Assembly: GCA_964017145.1 (NCBI GenBank)
Contig: CAXHKQ010000296.1
Span: 1-16,203, forward strand
Length of the DNA stretch: 16,203 nt
Source of the DNA: Agrocybe praecox
Taxonomy: Eukaryota; Basidiomycota; Agaricomycetes; Agaricales; Agrocybaceae
Direction of reading: 5' to 3'
Shown one piece after another: positions 1 through 10,702 of the stretch. Position numbers and translations under genes: made by a program. The notes under the pieces are model-generated. The model was given only the letters and a program-made list of their open reading frames with translations. It made no database searches and was not told the origin of the DNA. Numbering within the stretch: the stretch's first letter is position 1; each line of letters starts with the position of its first letter.

Positions 1-819
1 AGCACTTGCAACAAAACCCGTCGCGCGCATTTGAAACGGGCATAATGGTGAGTGTGTGTGTGTATGCGAGCGTGCAACAGCTAACCGTTTTGCACGCGCT
101 TTGTGCGCCAGACTCTGCAGATATGCCAACGACTCTGCTGTCAACGTCATTCAACGTGTTTCGCGTGCGCGCATAAATTCACTCAACGTGTGCGTGGGTG
201 GGTGCGCTCAAATGCAAGTGCACATATTCGCACACAAGTACAGTGCAGACATACACACAATGGCGGAAGAAGAATTATTACGCACACCGACCTGCAAACC
301 AGACCCATTACCCTGCAGTCGTCCAGTGCAGTCCAGTCGCCGGTTGAATGAATGGCTTTGTCCCAATTTCGGCGGCAATTGACGCGGAGCGTTTGCACCG
401 CATCGACACCGACCAAACCAGCGACAGCCAGCCAGCCAGCCAGCACCAATTGCGTCCCCCCGCATGCAATTTGCATATGCGGTTTCTAGAGTGTCTGCGC
501 GCGCTTCTGAACACCGACGCCGACACCGACACTTTGGCGGCGTCTGGAGAGCGTGCGCATTTACCGGCGCGCACACGCACATGACAACTTTTCGACAAGA
601 CAATGCATCACCGCATCATCAACGATTCCGATCCCATTAGTATAATAATCGTCGCACATGCGCGCCGAACCGCGTCAACCATCATGTAGCCAATCCACCC
701 ACCCATTCGCACGAACTGCGCGAAGTGTTTTAATGTATCGAATTAATAAACATGCGATGTGCGCGTGCGAGTGTTTTTCAATAGTCATTTGCGAGTTCAT
801 CGCTTGATGAAGGTCGTCT

Positions 820-857
820 CGTCGTCGTCGTCGTGTTCGGCATCGACGACGACGACG
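820..857. repeat. Triplet-repeat hairpin (CGT/CGA)
   Basis: A perfect 14-bp inverted repeat: a CGT-triplet arm at 820-833 and a CGA/GAC-triplet arm at 844-857 around a 10-nt loop. It lies in the Src42A intron, so it would be transcribed. It probably arose from triplet slippage plus inversion. A function is not evident. Confidence 0.7.
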
Positions 858-1518
858 TCGGTGTTTTCGTAGTCGTAATTCGCGAGCCAAAAAAATCCCC
901 ACGAATTCATTCGTCGAAATATTAATCGAATGCATAGCATAATATTACACGTATAGCAACGCTAGCTAGCATCGTCGTCCAAACACGCACGCATTCCATT
1001 CACACACACATACAGACACACGCGCACGCATACGAGTTTGCGTAATAAGTTTAACAAACAGACAAAAGCCAAGCGCGCAGGTTCGCAGAGACGCACACAC
1101 TGCCAGACACGAAACGCTCGCAATTATAGTGCTTATGATTTAAAATTATGCGCGCCATAAGTCACGAAGACGCGAAGGCGGATGAGATTCCGGCTCAACG
1201 GGACCTGATCCCAAGCACATACACAAACACACACACACACGTGGCAGGCATTTGAGTGCTTGTGTGTATGGTGTTTATGTTCGCGTAACACCAAGCATCA
1301 ATTTTATTGTTATAGCAATCGATGCTGATGCGCTACCATAGGCTTGCCGGAGCGAAGCGGATTAGTCATTTTCATTAGTCGCGGTGCGACGATCTCACGC
1401 AATCGGATGAAATTAACGCCTTACGCGAGCATGTATGTGTATTCGCGATATGCGGCAACGACGACGACGACGTCGACGACTTCTTTGCATTTCTTGCGAA
1501 CGAATTAACGCACTGCTC

Positions 1519-1627
1519 CAGCAGCAGCAGCAGCAGCATACAATCATCATCCGCGAGGCTGACTGACTGGTGAGTGAAAGTGGTGTCAGTCTGTCGCGCT
1601 TGAATGGACGCTGCTGCTGCTGCTGCT
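1519..1627. repeat. Opposed CAG and CTG triplet tracts
   Basis: Six CAG units at 1519-1536 and five CTG units at 1611-1625 are separated by about 75 bp. Together they make an inverted repeat that could fold in the intronic transcript about 100 nt after the Src42A exon-2 donor. Triplet runs like these are common in insect introns. Confidence 0.7.
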
Positions 1628-1725
1628 ACGCGCAGGTGCTTGCTTACTTAATGACTAATAAAATACACCCAATACCCAGGCAATATAATGGCGGCGAGCG
1701 CCGGCAGAAATAATTTCGGTACTTA

Positions 1726-1821
<96 letters not shown>

Positions 1822-2793
1822 CTAGAGAGAGATAGAGAAGTCACAAATCAAGTGGGTTATTATTTATTATATCGTTTCAATGCTATACGGCGCATCGCAG
1901 ACGACACAATTACGCCAAGAACAATTGCAAGTAGCAAATGTAGTATAGCACAGCGAAGACAGACAGCAGCGAAAAGGTCTCACACAAATCACAATCATTC
2001 TTATCATGCACCACCCATCCGACGACGCGACGACGACATGCGCAACGCGTACGGTGGCGACAGCGGCGCATATGCGCAATAATGCCACATTATAGGTGGC
2101 AGCGTATTGTACACAAGTAGCGCCCAGCGCACGACAAATTGAATCTAAATTCATGTTTGGTGCGCACTGTCAACAGGAAATGACCTTCGTCGTGCGTGCG
2201 TGCCTGCCAGTCTGTGATGATCGGATGTGCGGTGTGTGTATGCGATGCGGGAATGCGCGCGAGCGTGACGACCGACCGACGACGCCGCCGCCGACAATCC
2301 GACAGACGGCCCCGCAGTCCGTGCATTCTTGATTTCGCACAACCGGCGGCGGCGGACGAACCCGTCTCGTGTGAGTGTGTGTGCATGCCCGATTGGCGCT
2401 GTTGAGTGTCTGGCTAACTGACTAACTGGCCTGTGGCTTTTCGGATACCGACGACGCATCGACATCCGAACATCCGAATCAACTGCAATACGAATGCGCG
2501 TGCGATCAGTGTGTTCACTAACCATCTAATTATTATATGAGTTTTTAATCAATTATGCTAAAGATTGCGACTAATTGCGTGCCGCGTATTCCGTTCCGTC
2601 ACGCTCATATCGGAACACAGACGAGAGGCGATACAGATTGCTCGAGAGAACGCACGCAAATCGAAGGCGCACGCTAAGCGCAATGGAATGCGGCCGCACG
2701 CCGCACAGTTGCATGTTTTGTGCCGTTCTGGTTGTCGTTGTCGTCGTCGACAGATGCACGCGACATTCAAATACTGAACGCATATGCATAGTA

Positions 2794-3885
2794 CAGGGTG
2801 ACCAGAAATAACCCGGACACGCGTTTTGTAGCGTAGCTCATTCAATTGAACGAATAATAACAACATCTAAAATGAAAAACTTCAATTCAACCATTAGCTT
2901 TTCGAATATCTAGTCGGTTCCGTAGTGGCTTCCTTGAGTGGCGATGTAGAGCCCTAAACGCTCCTCGAAAATGTGTGCGAAATGCCGCTCCTTTTTTTGC
3001 GATAAACGTCCCCTCCTGTCGCAACGATTGCATCAAGGCCTCCAACATTGTGTGTGTCTTTGCACACGCCCTTGACCGTCAAATTGACCACACACTGCAA
3101 TCTGTCGGATCAAAATCGGCCGAGTAGGGCGTCATTCTGCAGAAGATATAAAATCACGTTTTTTTCACGCCATTTACAATTTCGCCTAGTGGTCCGGCGC
3201 TGAGTCCTGTTGGAATGTCTAAAGTGTGTCGCAAAAGTGCTGATGGGCCCACGGAAGCATGATGCCCTGAAGAAGGTCTGGTCGATTCTTCTTGGTTGAA
3301 TTTGAGACCCTTTTCCACGAAAACAAGGCATATATTTGACATTGGCGCCAATTCCAGCCCTAACTGTGACGGACTGCGGGTTTTGACGATTTTCATAGTT
3401 GCTGGGACGTTCAGTGTAGATGTTTCGGTCGTTTTTATGATTGTGTCCTTGTTCAACATTGAGGATTTGTTCGTCTTTGAATGAAATACTCTAAAATTTC
3501 CGAGCAGCGGCACAGACATTTAATTTGTATTCCTTTGAGGCCTCACTCGCTTGTTTTCAAAAGTAAGGTGCTGAACTTTTTGTGGCTTGTATGCCTTGAT
3601 TATATGTTTTGAATTTCCGCCCCGATTCTCGATTCCTTCCGATCTCACGAGCGATCTCAAATTTTCGTTTTTTACACTGAAATACACTAAAACAGATCCA
3701 TTTTAGCACTTCATTTTTTCGCCATCGTACTAAACTATGAAGGACCGCTTCTAACTGGGTTTTGAGAAAATGTCAGATACATATATTCTTAGAGAACACA
3801 ACAAACGCAAAAAAAATGTGCTGCGATAAGTAACCACCATGGCAGCCTGTCCCGAATGTTGTCCGGGTTATTTCTGGTCACCCTG
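2794..3885 (-). mobile_element. Tc1/mariner-type DNA transposon, ITmD37E-like relic
   Basis: A 1,092-bp insertion with perfect 26-bp terminal inverted repeats (2794-2819 and 3860-3885, outer end CAGGGTGACCAGAAATAACC), flanked on each side by TA (2792-2793 and 3886-3887). TA duplication is the hallmark of Tc1/mariner insertion. The inside, read on the minus strand, holds a broken transposase resembling the mosquito ITmD37E group. Complete members of that group are, from general knowledge, somewhat longer, so this copy probably also lacks part of the 5' coding region. It is inserted antisense-compatible with Src42A, that is, on the same strand as the host gene. Confidence 0.9.
2890..3640 (-). 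pseudogene. Decayed ITmD37E-like mariner transposase
   Basis: No frame is open across the element, but conserved blocks of the family appear in order in different frames. KPQKVQHLT lies near 3580. VFVEKGLKFNQEE lies near 3290-3320. LPWAHQHFCDTL, a stop codon, then TFQQDSAPDH follows near 3195-3260; its Asp (3204-3206) is the expected second catalytic Asp. Next come DFISSAE, a stop and a frameshift, then PTDCSVWSI, a stop and RSRACAKTH near 3065-3110, and finally LEAL and an AKKG-containing tail. In the block after VWSI the family normally has Leu-Glu; here there is a stop codon followed by Arg, so the third acidic catalytic residue also seems lost. The N-terminal helix-turn-helix part is not recognisable. 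The enzyme is certainly dead; the exact family name rests on remembered motifs, without a search. Confidence 0.8.
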
Positions 3886-4974
3886 TAGAATGCGTTGAAT
3901 TGGTTTTTGTCCGGTGCATTTCGCAAATGTTGCGAAGTTGTTGAGAGTATTTGTTATGAAGCGCGTGAGCATCGATGCATGCACGCACTCCGATGCTGAT
4001 GTGGAGCACGCGCAGGTATTCAACATTAGTCTCGCCATATATTTCAATTAGATGCGGAACATCAGTTTGGCAGGAATGTGCACGGGGCAGAAAAGCGTGT
4101 GCTCGCGAGTCGGTCTGATTGAATGACAGACTGATGATGTCTTCCTCTCTCCGGACGGAATACCGGTGGCGGATTAGCCGTTTATGCGCGAGTGACCCTC
4201 GCAAAGGAATGCAAATGTGCCGAGTGTATATGCGGATTCGGATAAGGCATGATTACTCGGCTATAGTACGCTAATTAGCCAAACTGGGAGAGAATGATAA
4301 TGTTAGGTTCAGTAGCTGATTTTGAATTGCACAATTTTATTGAATATGATCGGACAATGAGGCAAAACGAAACACGCTGTGTGCATGCCGTTTTTTCTGC
4401 AGCCCCAAATGCGCGTGCACACGGGCACCACATTGGAAACAATACGGCGCGCGCGAATGCATGTGCTTGTGGCTTGTGACGGACGTGCAACATTTTAAAC
4501 GAGTTTGTGTTTTCTCTTGTGCACCATGCGCAGCGAACGGCTGCAAATGGCAAGCCAGCGAGTGCGCCTGTGTAGTATTTGCAGTCGCGCGCGTCGAGCG
4601 ATTTATTGAACGCGGAAAATAAACGCAAAACATATTATTCGCGCATTGTGTGCGTACTCTAGAGACGGGATCGCAGTGGGGCGCGCATGATCTGTTATTT
4701 ATTGGCAAAGATATACTACTAGTTTCATGAATGCAACGCATTGATAACATGCATTTGGACAATCAATGCTGTTTAATTTGGATAAGGGAATATAAGATTT
4801 ATGTTGATTCGATAACAAGTTAGCAACTGTCAAATAACGCATGTGACATTGATGAGCAAACATGCATAAATATGATTCTCGTACATTCATGCTTCGGTTG
4901 CCCCACAAGCTACGGCCATGCACTCCTCGTAATGTTACCAGCAATCAGTAACAGAAAAATGTTTCACTGCACTC

Positions 4975-5006
4975 GACGCTCGGCTCTCGGCTCCAGTCCG
5001 AGCGTC
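4975..5006. repeat. GC-rich 9-bp hairpin in AT-rich intron
   Basis: Arms GACGCTCGG (4975-4983) and CCGAGCGTC (4998-5006) match perfectly around a 14-nt loop. It sits inside a short GC-rich patch (about 4970-5035) that stands out from the AT-rich intron around it. No function is identified. It could be part of an enhancer or a degenerate repeat. Confidence 0.5.
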
Positions 5007-5228
5007 TGCGTATGAGTGCGGTTGTGCGGTTTCATTACACTTGATTATGCTCAATAAACGCGTTGATTTTTTTCATATTGTTCAACTGTACGTGTACGCA
5101 CTCGGCGTGCATACGCACAGCGCACGCATGCTTTGAGCTGCGTTTAATTGTGCTGGCAATGCGCACGCTAGCAACACAAGCAGCAAGCAACAAATCCACA
5201 ATTTCCACACTGCACAACCAATTGAGCA

Positions 5229-5254
5229 ACACACACACACACACACACACACAC
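5229..5254. repeat. (AC)13 microsatellite
   Basis: An uninterrupted run of 13 AC dinucleotides in the first coding intron of Src42A, the longest pure dinucleotide tract that I saw in the window. Confidence 0.95.
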
Positions 5255-5440
5255 ATCAGACATCATGTACGCACGCACAATCCCACACGATATACTAGCC
5301 TAGCTCAATAATTTGGAACATACTCGGAATCGTGTTTCTGCTACATTTTGTAGGAAAAGCAATTCACACGAAACCTGTGTTGATGCAGTTTTGTTAAATA
5401 AACAGTCTTCTAAAATAATAGTAGAAGTGTCCGCCTGTGG

Positions 5441-6652
5441 CTAACAAGAGGAGGTCACGCACGTGTCGTTACGGATCATGGCGATCGTCTAGATTCTATT
5501 GGCAAAATAAAAATACCCGTCTGAAAGGACTCTTGCCAATACCCCCGGTGGCCGAAGATATGATCAGTTGAAGATTGAGTTCTTGTACTACATGGTTCAC
5601 TAAGTCCCAGGAAAACCGGTGTTCTCGTGCCACCACTCTCAAATCGATAACATTTTCCGGAAGTGCCATCTTTCAAAAGATAAATAAAAACAATGTCATG
5701 GCATTTCATTAAGTAGTTTGAAAGTTATGCCGTTTATTGTAACACGCCGTTCATCAAATACGGGTTAATGGAGAAGAGAGAATTTCGTTTCTTGATTGAG
5801 CTCTGTTTTCAGATGGAAAAGTGGGGCTGGAGTCAAAACATGTCTTATTTCGTGTGGTGCAGGTTCTTCCCCATCCGAAACAAAAATCGCAAATGTTTTC
5901 CAAAACTCCTAACCTGCTATTTGGGCACCGAAGACTTTGACTTTGACTTACGAAAACATCGATAAGTCCACCAAATAGTTTCGGAAACAGACAAGTTTGG
6001 CAGCTAAAGATTCCTGATTCCCTCTAGATATGGAAATAATATTTAGACAAATCGTGCATGCGATTTTGGGAATGCGAGAGCATTTCGCTGAGAGGGTGCC
6101 GCAAAAACGCAAACACTGGCAATTGTCCAAATCTACAAAATTTCGATAATTTAATGATTGGCCAACGAATTGTGGTCTCATGTACGGGTTTATCCGTAGT
6201 TGGTTATCAATTTCCAAATTCAAAATTATGTCTCCAGGGAAAGAATGAGGCAGTATAAATCGCGAAAAATGGAATTTTGCGAGAGTTGGCGCCAAATACT
6301 TTTTGAAGATGATCTTTAAATTTCAGGATCGCTGGATTTTTGCTATCGGCTTTGAATGTGACTATGTAGAGGAACCTAACAAGTTTTTATCAAAAAGTTT
6401 GTGTTTCATCACTTTTCGTATGGAAGTTTATATGTACGATTGACGATTGTCACATTTCGAAAATCGGTTGATGCAGAATTGTAGATACAAGTTGGGCAAT
6501 GACAAATGACAATCTTCAACTGCTCATATCAAAATAAAGCTACACGTCTAAAAGGACTTGCCAATACGCCCTGTAGCTTTATTTTGCACCTAGAATCATT
6601 AGCTAGAAGCTCACTGTGATCCGTAACGTCACGTGCGTCACCTACCCTTGTA
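5441..6652. mobile_element. Long-TIR DNA element, non-autonomous (about 1.2 kb)
   Basis: The outer arms are inverted copies. The sequence at about 5441-5480 (containing AGGTCACGCACGTG and GTTACGGATCA) pairs with 6616-6652 with a few mismatches. The homology continues inwards through CAAAATAAA at 5503 and a block containing GATATGATCAGTTGAAGATTG at 5557-5577 that is inverted at about 6510-6530. The arms therefore span roughly 140 bp each. The inside (about 5580-6505) is AT-rich with no convincing coding frame, so this looks like a non-autonomous foldback or MITE-type element. I could not fix the exact ends or a target duplication, and I cannot assign a superfamily. Confidence 0.7.
6530..6586. 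repeat. Inverted segment inside the right arm of the long-TIR element
   Basis: A perfect 14-bp inverted repeat, CAAAATAAAGCTAC (6530-6543) and its complement (6573-6586), encloses a 29-nt core (6544-6572). The core also occurs in the left arm at about 5517-5547 in the same orientation, although the surrounding arms are in opposite orientation. The core has therefore flipped relative to its arm. Confidence 0.75.
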
Positions 6653-7094
6653 AGTACGTTCAAATACAGTTTAAGTATAGAGAAAGATAAATATAAAGGC
6701 AAATTTTCCAAAGAAATTCAATAAAAAGCATTCGAGCAAAATGTCACTATCTTTCGATTAGGTATATACACTTTAATTTATTTTAGTTCAAAGGTTAAGA
6801 CCTTTCTTCAACAATTTGAACGTATACGATAGACTGTTAAATGAACAAAACTGCAGCACGTACGAACGGCAGTTTCAAATTAACGAGCTAGGCTAGTACA
6901 CTAGTACTTTCAGCAATCTGTTTATGCTCAGTGCGCGCGCGCTCGTCGCATAACTATCCGCAACAACAACACCCATTCAAGCATAACTATAGCATAGTGG
7001 TGTGCACTACCGAATCCATCTCCGCACACCGCCCAACGCCCAACCCCGCTCCCGCTCTCCCAAACTTCCAAACCAACCCAGCCAATCAACTCAC

Positions 7095-7424
7095 CTGTGT
7101 GTCATTCAGTATCTCCAGATGCTCGCCCTTCCGGAAGCTCAGGTCCTCATCCGTGCGCGCATCATAGTCGTACAGCGCCACAAAGATCTTCGCGTTCGGT
7201 CCGCTCGGCACGCCGCCACCGCCGCCGCCCAGCTCGTTGTCGTTGGGCAGCGGCACCGGCCGGATGGACTCGACGGGCAGAATCGGCTGCTGCGGATTTG
7301 GCACCGCCGGTTCGCCGCCACCGCCGCCGCCACCGATTGCGCCCAGGCCGGAGGACGGTTCGCCGCCGAGCGGTTTGATGGGGCCGCCCTGGTCGGACTT
7401 CTGGCTGCTGAAGCAGTTGCCCAT
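7095..7424 (-). CDS. Src42A: Src42A non-receptor tyrosine kinase, coding exon 1 (SH4, unique region, SH3 N-terminal half)
   Basis: Encodes 110 residues from ATG at 7424-7422 to the donor CAG|GTGAGT (GT at 7094-7093). The start is supported by the context CACCACCATGGGC and by the MGNC opening: Gly2 is the N-myristoylation site and Cys4 a likely palmitoylation site, which would anchor the kinase to the inner face of the plasma membrane. Residues 5-78 are the poorly conserved unique region, with Gly7 (31-37) and Gly6 (66-71) runs and a proline-rich stretch IRPVPLP. From residue 79 the sequence is the SH3 start, with the ALYDY motif at 83-87, acidic RT-loop residues TDEDLSF, and [12 protein letters not shown]. 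Src-family kinases relay receptor and adhesion signals; in flies Src42A acts in epithelial junctions and morphogenesis. SH2 and kinase exons are outside the window. The product is near-identical to insect Src42A over the SH3, so identity is secure; only the unique region is divergent. Confidence 0.96.
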
Positions 7425-9090
7425 GGTGGTGGTGGCGAGTGTGTGTGTTGGGTCGTGTCAGCTCACTCACTCGCGCACGCACGCACGCAGACACTGCAGT
7501 TGTTTACAATCTGGGGCGCTGCTGCTGCTGCTGCTGCGGCTGTTCCAGCTGCGCGCTGATGCTGTGATGATGACGAAGACCAGCAGCACGCAGAACCGAC
7601 GACTAATGCCAAGTGCACGACGGCAGAAGGCGCAAACGCAAACCAGCACACAGCACACGAGTTGAATATGAGTATGAGTTATGCGCTCGTTCGTGTGTTA
7701 GTGTATGAACGCGCCTGTGTGACGTACGCACGTACGATCGGACGTACGGGCGTGTGTGTGTGTGTGTATAAAAATATATATTCGATTGTGTGCGTATGAT
7801 GCGGGATATGATGCACGTTCTGTGTGTGTGTGTTCCCTTTGTAATGTATCTGTGTTATGCTGGGCTGGGAACAACACGACTCACTCAGCTGCTGCAGCGA
7901 CGCGACGACGACACCACCACAGCATTTTATTATCTCGCTTTATCGATGTTGCGCGAGCGTGTAGTTGAATGTGTGCGTGTGCACTATTTACAGTGTGTGT
8001 TTTTTGTGTACACTGTGTGCAAACACTGCGCCTGCGTGCCCACGACCGAAGAACGACGCGACGGCGCACTTCTTTTCTAATAAGACACTCGCGCGACTCG
8101 CGGTTGAATTCGAATTGTGTATATTTGGTGCTGGTGCTGGTGCTGCGTGCGTGTTGTACGCGGATCTGCGCTCTCTGTTGCTGTGCGTTTGCGTGCGACC
8201 GACGACCGAGTTGTTGTAAAAGTTGCGCTGTGCGCTGCACGGTGTTGTTGTTGGCCGACTGTTTTCACTTCTCCATCAACCCACACGCATACACAAACAC
8301 TCAGTTGCGCGAAAACACTAACACACACACACATGCGAGCATACAAGCACTTGCACTGTGTGTATGCGTGTATAATTGCACGCACGAAAACACTGTGCGC
8401 GATTTCTCGCATGCACACGCACACACTTCGTTTGTGTGTGTGTGTGGGTGTGATTGTTATTTACACGGACACAAGTGTGCTGGACGCACGCACGCACGAG
8501 ACACTCGCGGGCCGAGGCGGAGGCCACAAATGTGCACGCGAACTCGCACACAAACACACTGCTGGAAAACTCGCGGAGAAGGGGAGCGGCTACTTGTGCG
8601 GATTCGCGACGACGGCGACGGAATGGAATCGGGAATCGGGCACGCGCGAAACACACGCACACTGATCACAGAGTGAATTCGAACGCAATTATGCTGCGTC
8701 CATTTCAGCGAAGTGGCAGCAAAATACTTTGGCAGTAGTGAAGTCAAGTATGAAGAAGTTGTGCGCGAGAGTGGTTAAAGTGTAGACAACACAGCCAGTC
8801 AGCCGACGGACGACGCGACGCAGACACTGGGCGCGATTGCAAACATGGCCGACACATACACACACACACACACGCATATAAACGCTGTACCTTCCCAAAC
8901 AACGCACACACACACACGCATACACTCGAGCATAAGCGCGTACGCACCGCAACAACAACGCGTACGCGCAAACACGCAAACATGCACGCGCATAGCACAA
9001 ATGCTATTTTGGAGTATGAATGAAACGCGGCGCCAAGTCGAGCGTAGTAGATCATTCATAAAAATCCACTGTAGCGCACGCACAGGTGAG
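7425..9090 (-). promoter_or_regulatory. Src42A 5' flank: probable 5'UTR and promoter region
   Basis: Immediately upstream of the Src42A start codon the DNA is GC/CpG-rich and dominated by alternating CA/TG runs until about 9090, where it turns AT-rich. The 5'UTR and promoter should lie here. I cannot fix a transcription start. Weak candidates are an AT-rich TATA-like stretch at about 7765-7785 and an initiator-like TCAGT on the minus strand at 8665-8661. A 5'UTR intron is possible, since CTGCAG at 7494-7499 resembles an acceptor on the minus strand. Open frames on both strands here are low-complexity Cys/Val/His/Thr runs created by the dinucleotide repeats and are not genes. Confidence 0.4.
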
Positions 9091-9695
9091 CGGGTGAGCG
9101 TGCAACGTATTCAAAATCAACTCTATCGGTGTGGTTTTTGGACGATTGTTATCGATTTCAACATATTCAAATGTCAACAATAAGAGCATATTTTCTGTAA
9201 TTTTGCTAATGCTTTTCAACGTTTTGAGTACTCCATATTTAAATGAAAACCGCAAAGACCTCCAGCCAAAGGTGTGTTTCTCGAAGAGCTGCTTGCGCAG
9301 AGAAGCAATCGTGTATAATTTCCGTTAGATGGCGTAGCATAGCCTCCATTCAGAGATGATAACGTAATAACGTTACACATGTAGCATTTGTAGATTATAC
9401 ATGCTGAATAGTTGGATTTAATAGTTTTAGTATCTCGTGATCGTGATCAATCAATTCAATTTATTAGAGAAACCGTATACTCCTAAACCTCCTAAATCAC
9501 GGCCCAATATTTTGTTTGGAAAAAAATTATGGATTTCAATCTCCATACACAAAATATGAATTCCGCATTTCGTTATTAGGAGACCATAAATGTATACTTG
9601 AGTGAGCTCTAGAACAATGTCCGTATACTCTAATTTAGTGTTTCCAATTCGGGAACAGAATATTAGGAACGGGTTCCGGTACCAAATGTTCACTA

Positions 9696-9717
9696 GTACC
9701 GGAACCGGTTCCGGTAC
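9696..9717. repeat. 22-bp perfect palindrome in a GGAACCG-rich patch
   Basis: The sequence from GTACCGGAACC to its own complement reads identically on both strands over 22 bp. It lies in about 170 bp (9635-9805) where GGAACCG, GGTTCCGG and CCCGGTTC recur in both orientations. That patch also contains a separate 10-bp inverted pair, TCCACAGAAT near 9755 and ATTCTGTGGA near 9800. It could be a clustered binding-site array or the remnant of a palindromic repeat family; I cannot tell which. Confidence 0.75.
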
Positions 9718-10394
9718 TGTGAAATTTGCAAACCAGAACCGGGAAATCACGGTTCCACAGAATCCGGAACCGAGATTTCCCGGTTCTAGTGATTTTTATT
9801 CTGTGGAGCTCAATTTTCTATATTTTGACTAGTTACATGTGTCTTATTATTAACAGACACAATATTGTATGTTATTTTATTGTATTCAATTTTTCATAAA
9901 AATAATTTCAACGCAATAAATAAGATTTTGCGTGTTTATAATCTATTGCGAGTTCATATATAAGACCAGTATATTCAAGGTGCGCCAACTGTTGATATAG
10001 CATTGATATAGAACCATATAGCTCAGCTCATTGACAATATTCGCCGGGAATAATAGCTTATTACCACCAAGATGCTAGAAAATGTAATGCAAAAACGAAA
10101 AAGGCATATTTTTGCATTAACCCTCCCGTTATCATGAAAAAAATTGGCACTCGTACCCGCATCCCGCGAAACGCCGCAGTACGTAGCGTTGATTTTGGAG
10201 AAAGCAAAAGAGCGAACGTCAGTGAAACGTCACCGTCATTGAGAGCACAGGAATGTAAACATGCAAATGGTTTTGCGCCGAGGGACAAATCACACCCGCA
10301 GATTTCTGTAGAATTCATATTGATTTCATCAGTGAACACCGAATACCAGAGTGATTCACCCCTCGGTTCGAACACATGCTTCGGTTGATGTTCC

Positions 10395-10430
10395 AGTTGG
10401 CGACACTGCTGGTTGGCAGTGTCGCCAACT
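10395..10430. repeat. Perfect 15-bp hairpin with 6-nt loop
   Basis: AGTTGGCGACACTGC (10395-10409) pairs without mismatch with 10416-10430 around TGGTTG. The stem is too short for a typical microRNA precursor. It is GC-rich compared with its surroundings and may be the tip of a degenerate foldback repeat. Confidence 0.8.
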
Positions 10431-10702
10431 GAGAATATCGATTCTCATACTGCGGCGTGCCGTTGACATGCGGTTACGGATGCCATTATCGTGTTTGCCG
10501 TACGATTTGAATATGAAAACATCAACCTAAAAATTTGAAAAAAATTGTTTGAGATAGATAAAAATCAGACTGACGAATTCATGTATCGAATGAGTTCATT
10601 CCCCGACCATGAGCCAAGATATTTAGAAGAGGCACATCTTTGGGCCTGGCCAGAGCCATGCGGGTAAGGGCGGGTTAAGAGGACAGATGACACCCCTACG
10701 TA

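Larger units (their letters stand above)
1822..7094 (-). other. Src42A: Src42A first coding intron
   Basis: A 5,273-bp phase-0 intron between the two SH3-coding exons, with donor CAG|GTGAGT at 7094 and acceptor CTCTCTCTAG at 1822. The half near exon 2 (1.8-2.8 kb) is CpG- and triplet-rich. It hosts a mariner relic (2794-3885), a 13-unit AC microsatellite (5229-5254) and a long-TIR element (about 5441-6652). Stretches 3890-5220 and 6660-7094 show no protein, RNA gene or clear repeat to me beyond a small GC-rich hairpin at 4975-5006. Confidence 0.85.

Noticed and set aside
7755..7785. A TATA-like stretch upstream of Src42A
   Set aside because: It lies beside a TG microsatellite and has no convincing initiator at the proper spacing. 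It is kept only as a weak candidate in the 5' flank entry.
7969..8676. Open frames of 180-235 codons on the plus strand, rich in Cys, Thr, His and Val
   Set aside because: They follow CA/TG dinucleotide runs in several frames at once and have no recognisable domain.
10061..10388. Overlapping open frames of 84 and 104 codons on opposite strands in a slightly GC-rich patch
   Set aside because: I recognise no family and see no splice sites or conserved motif. It may be a repeat fragment.
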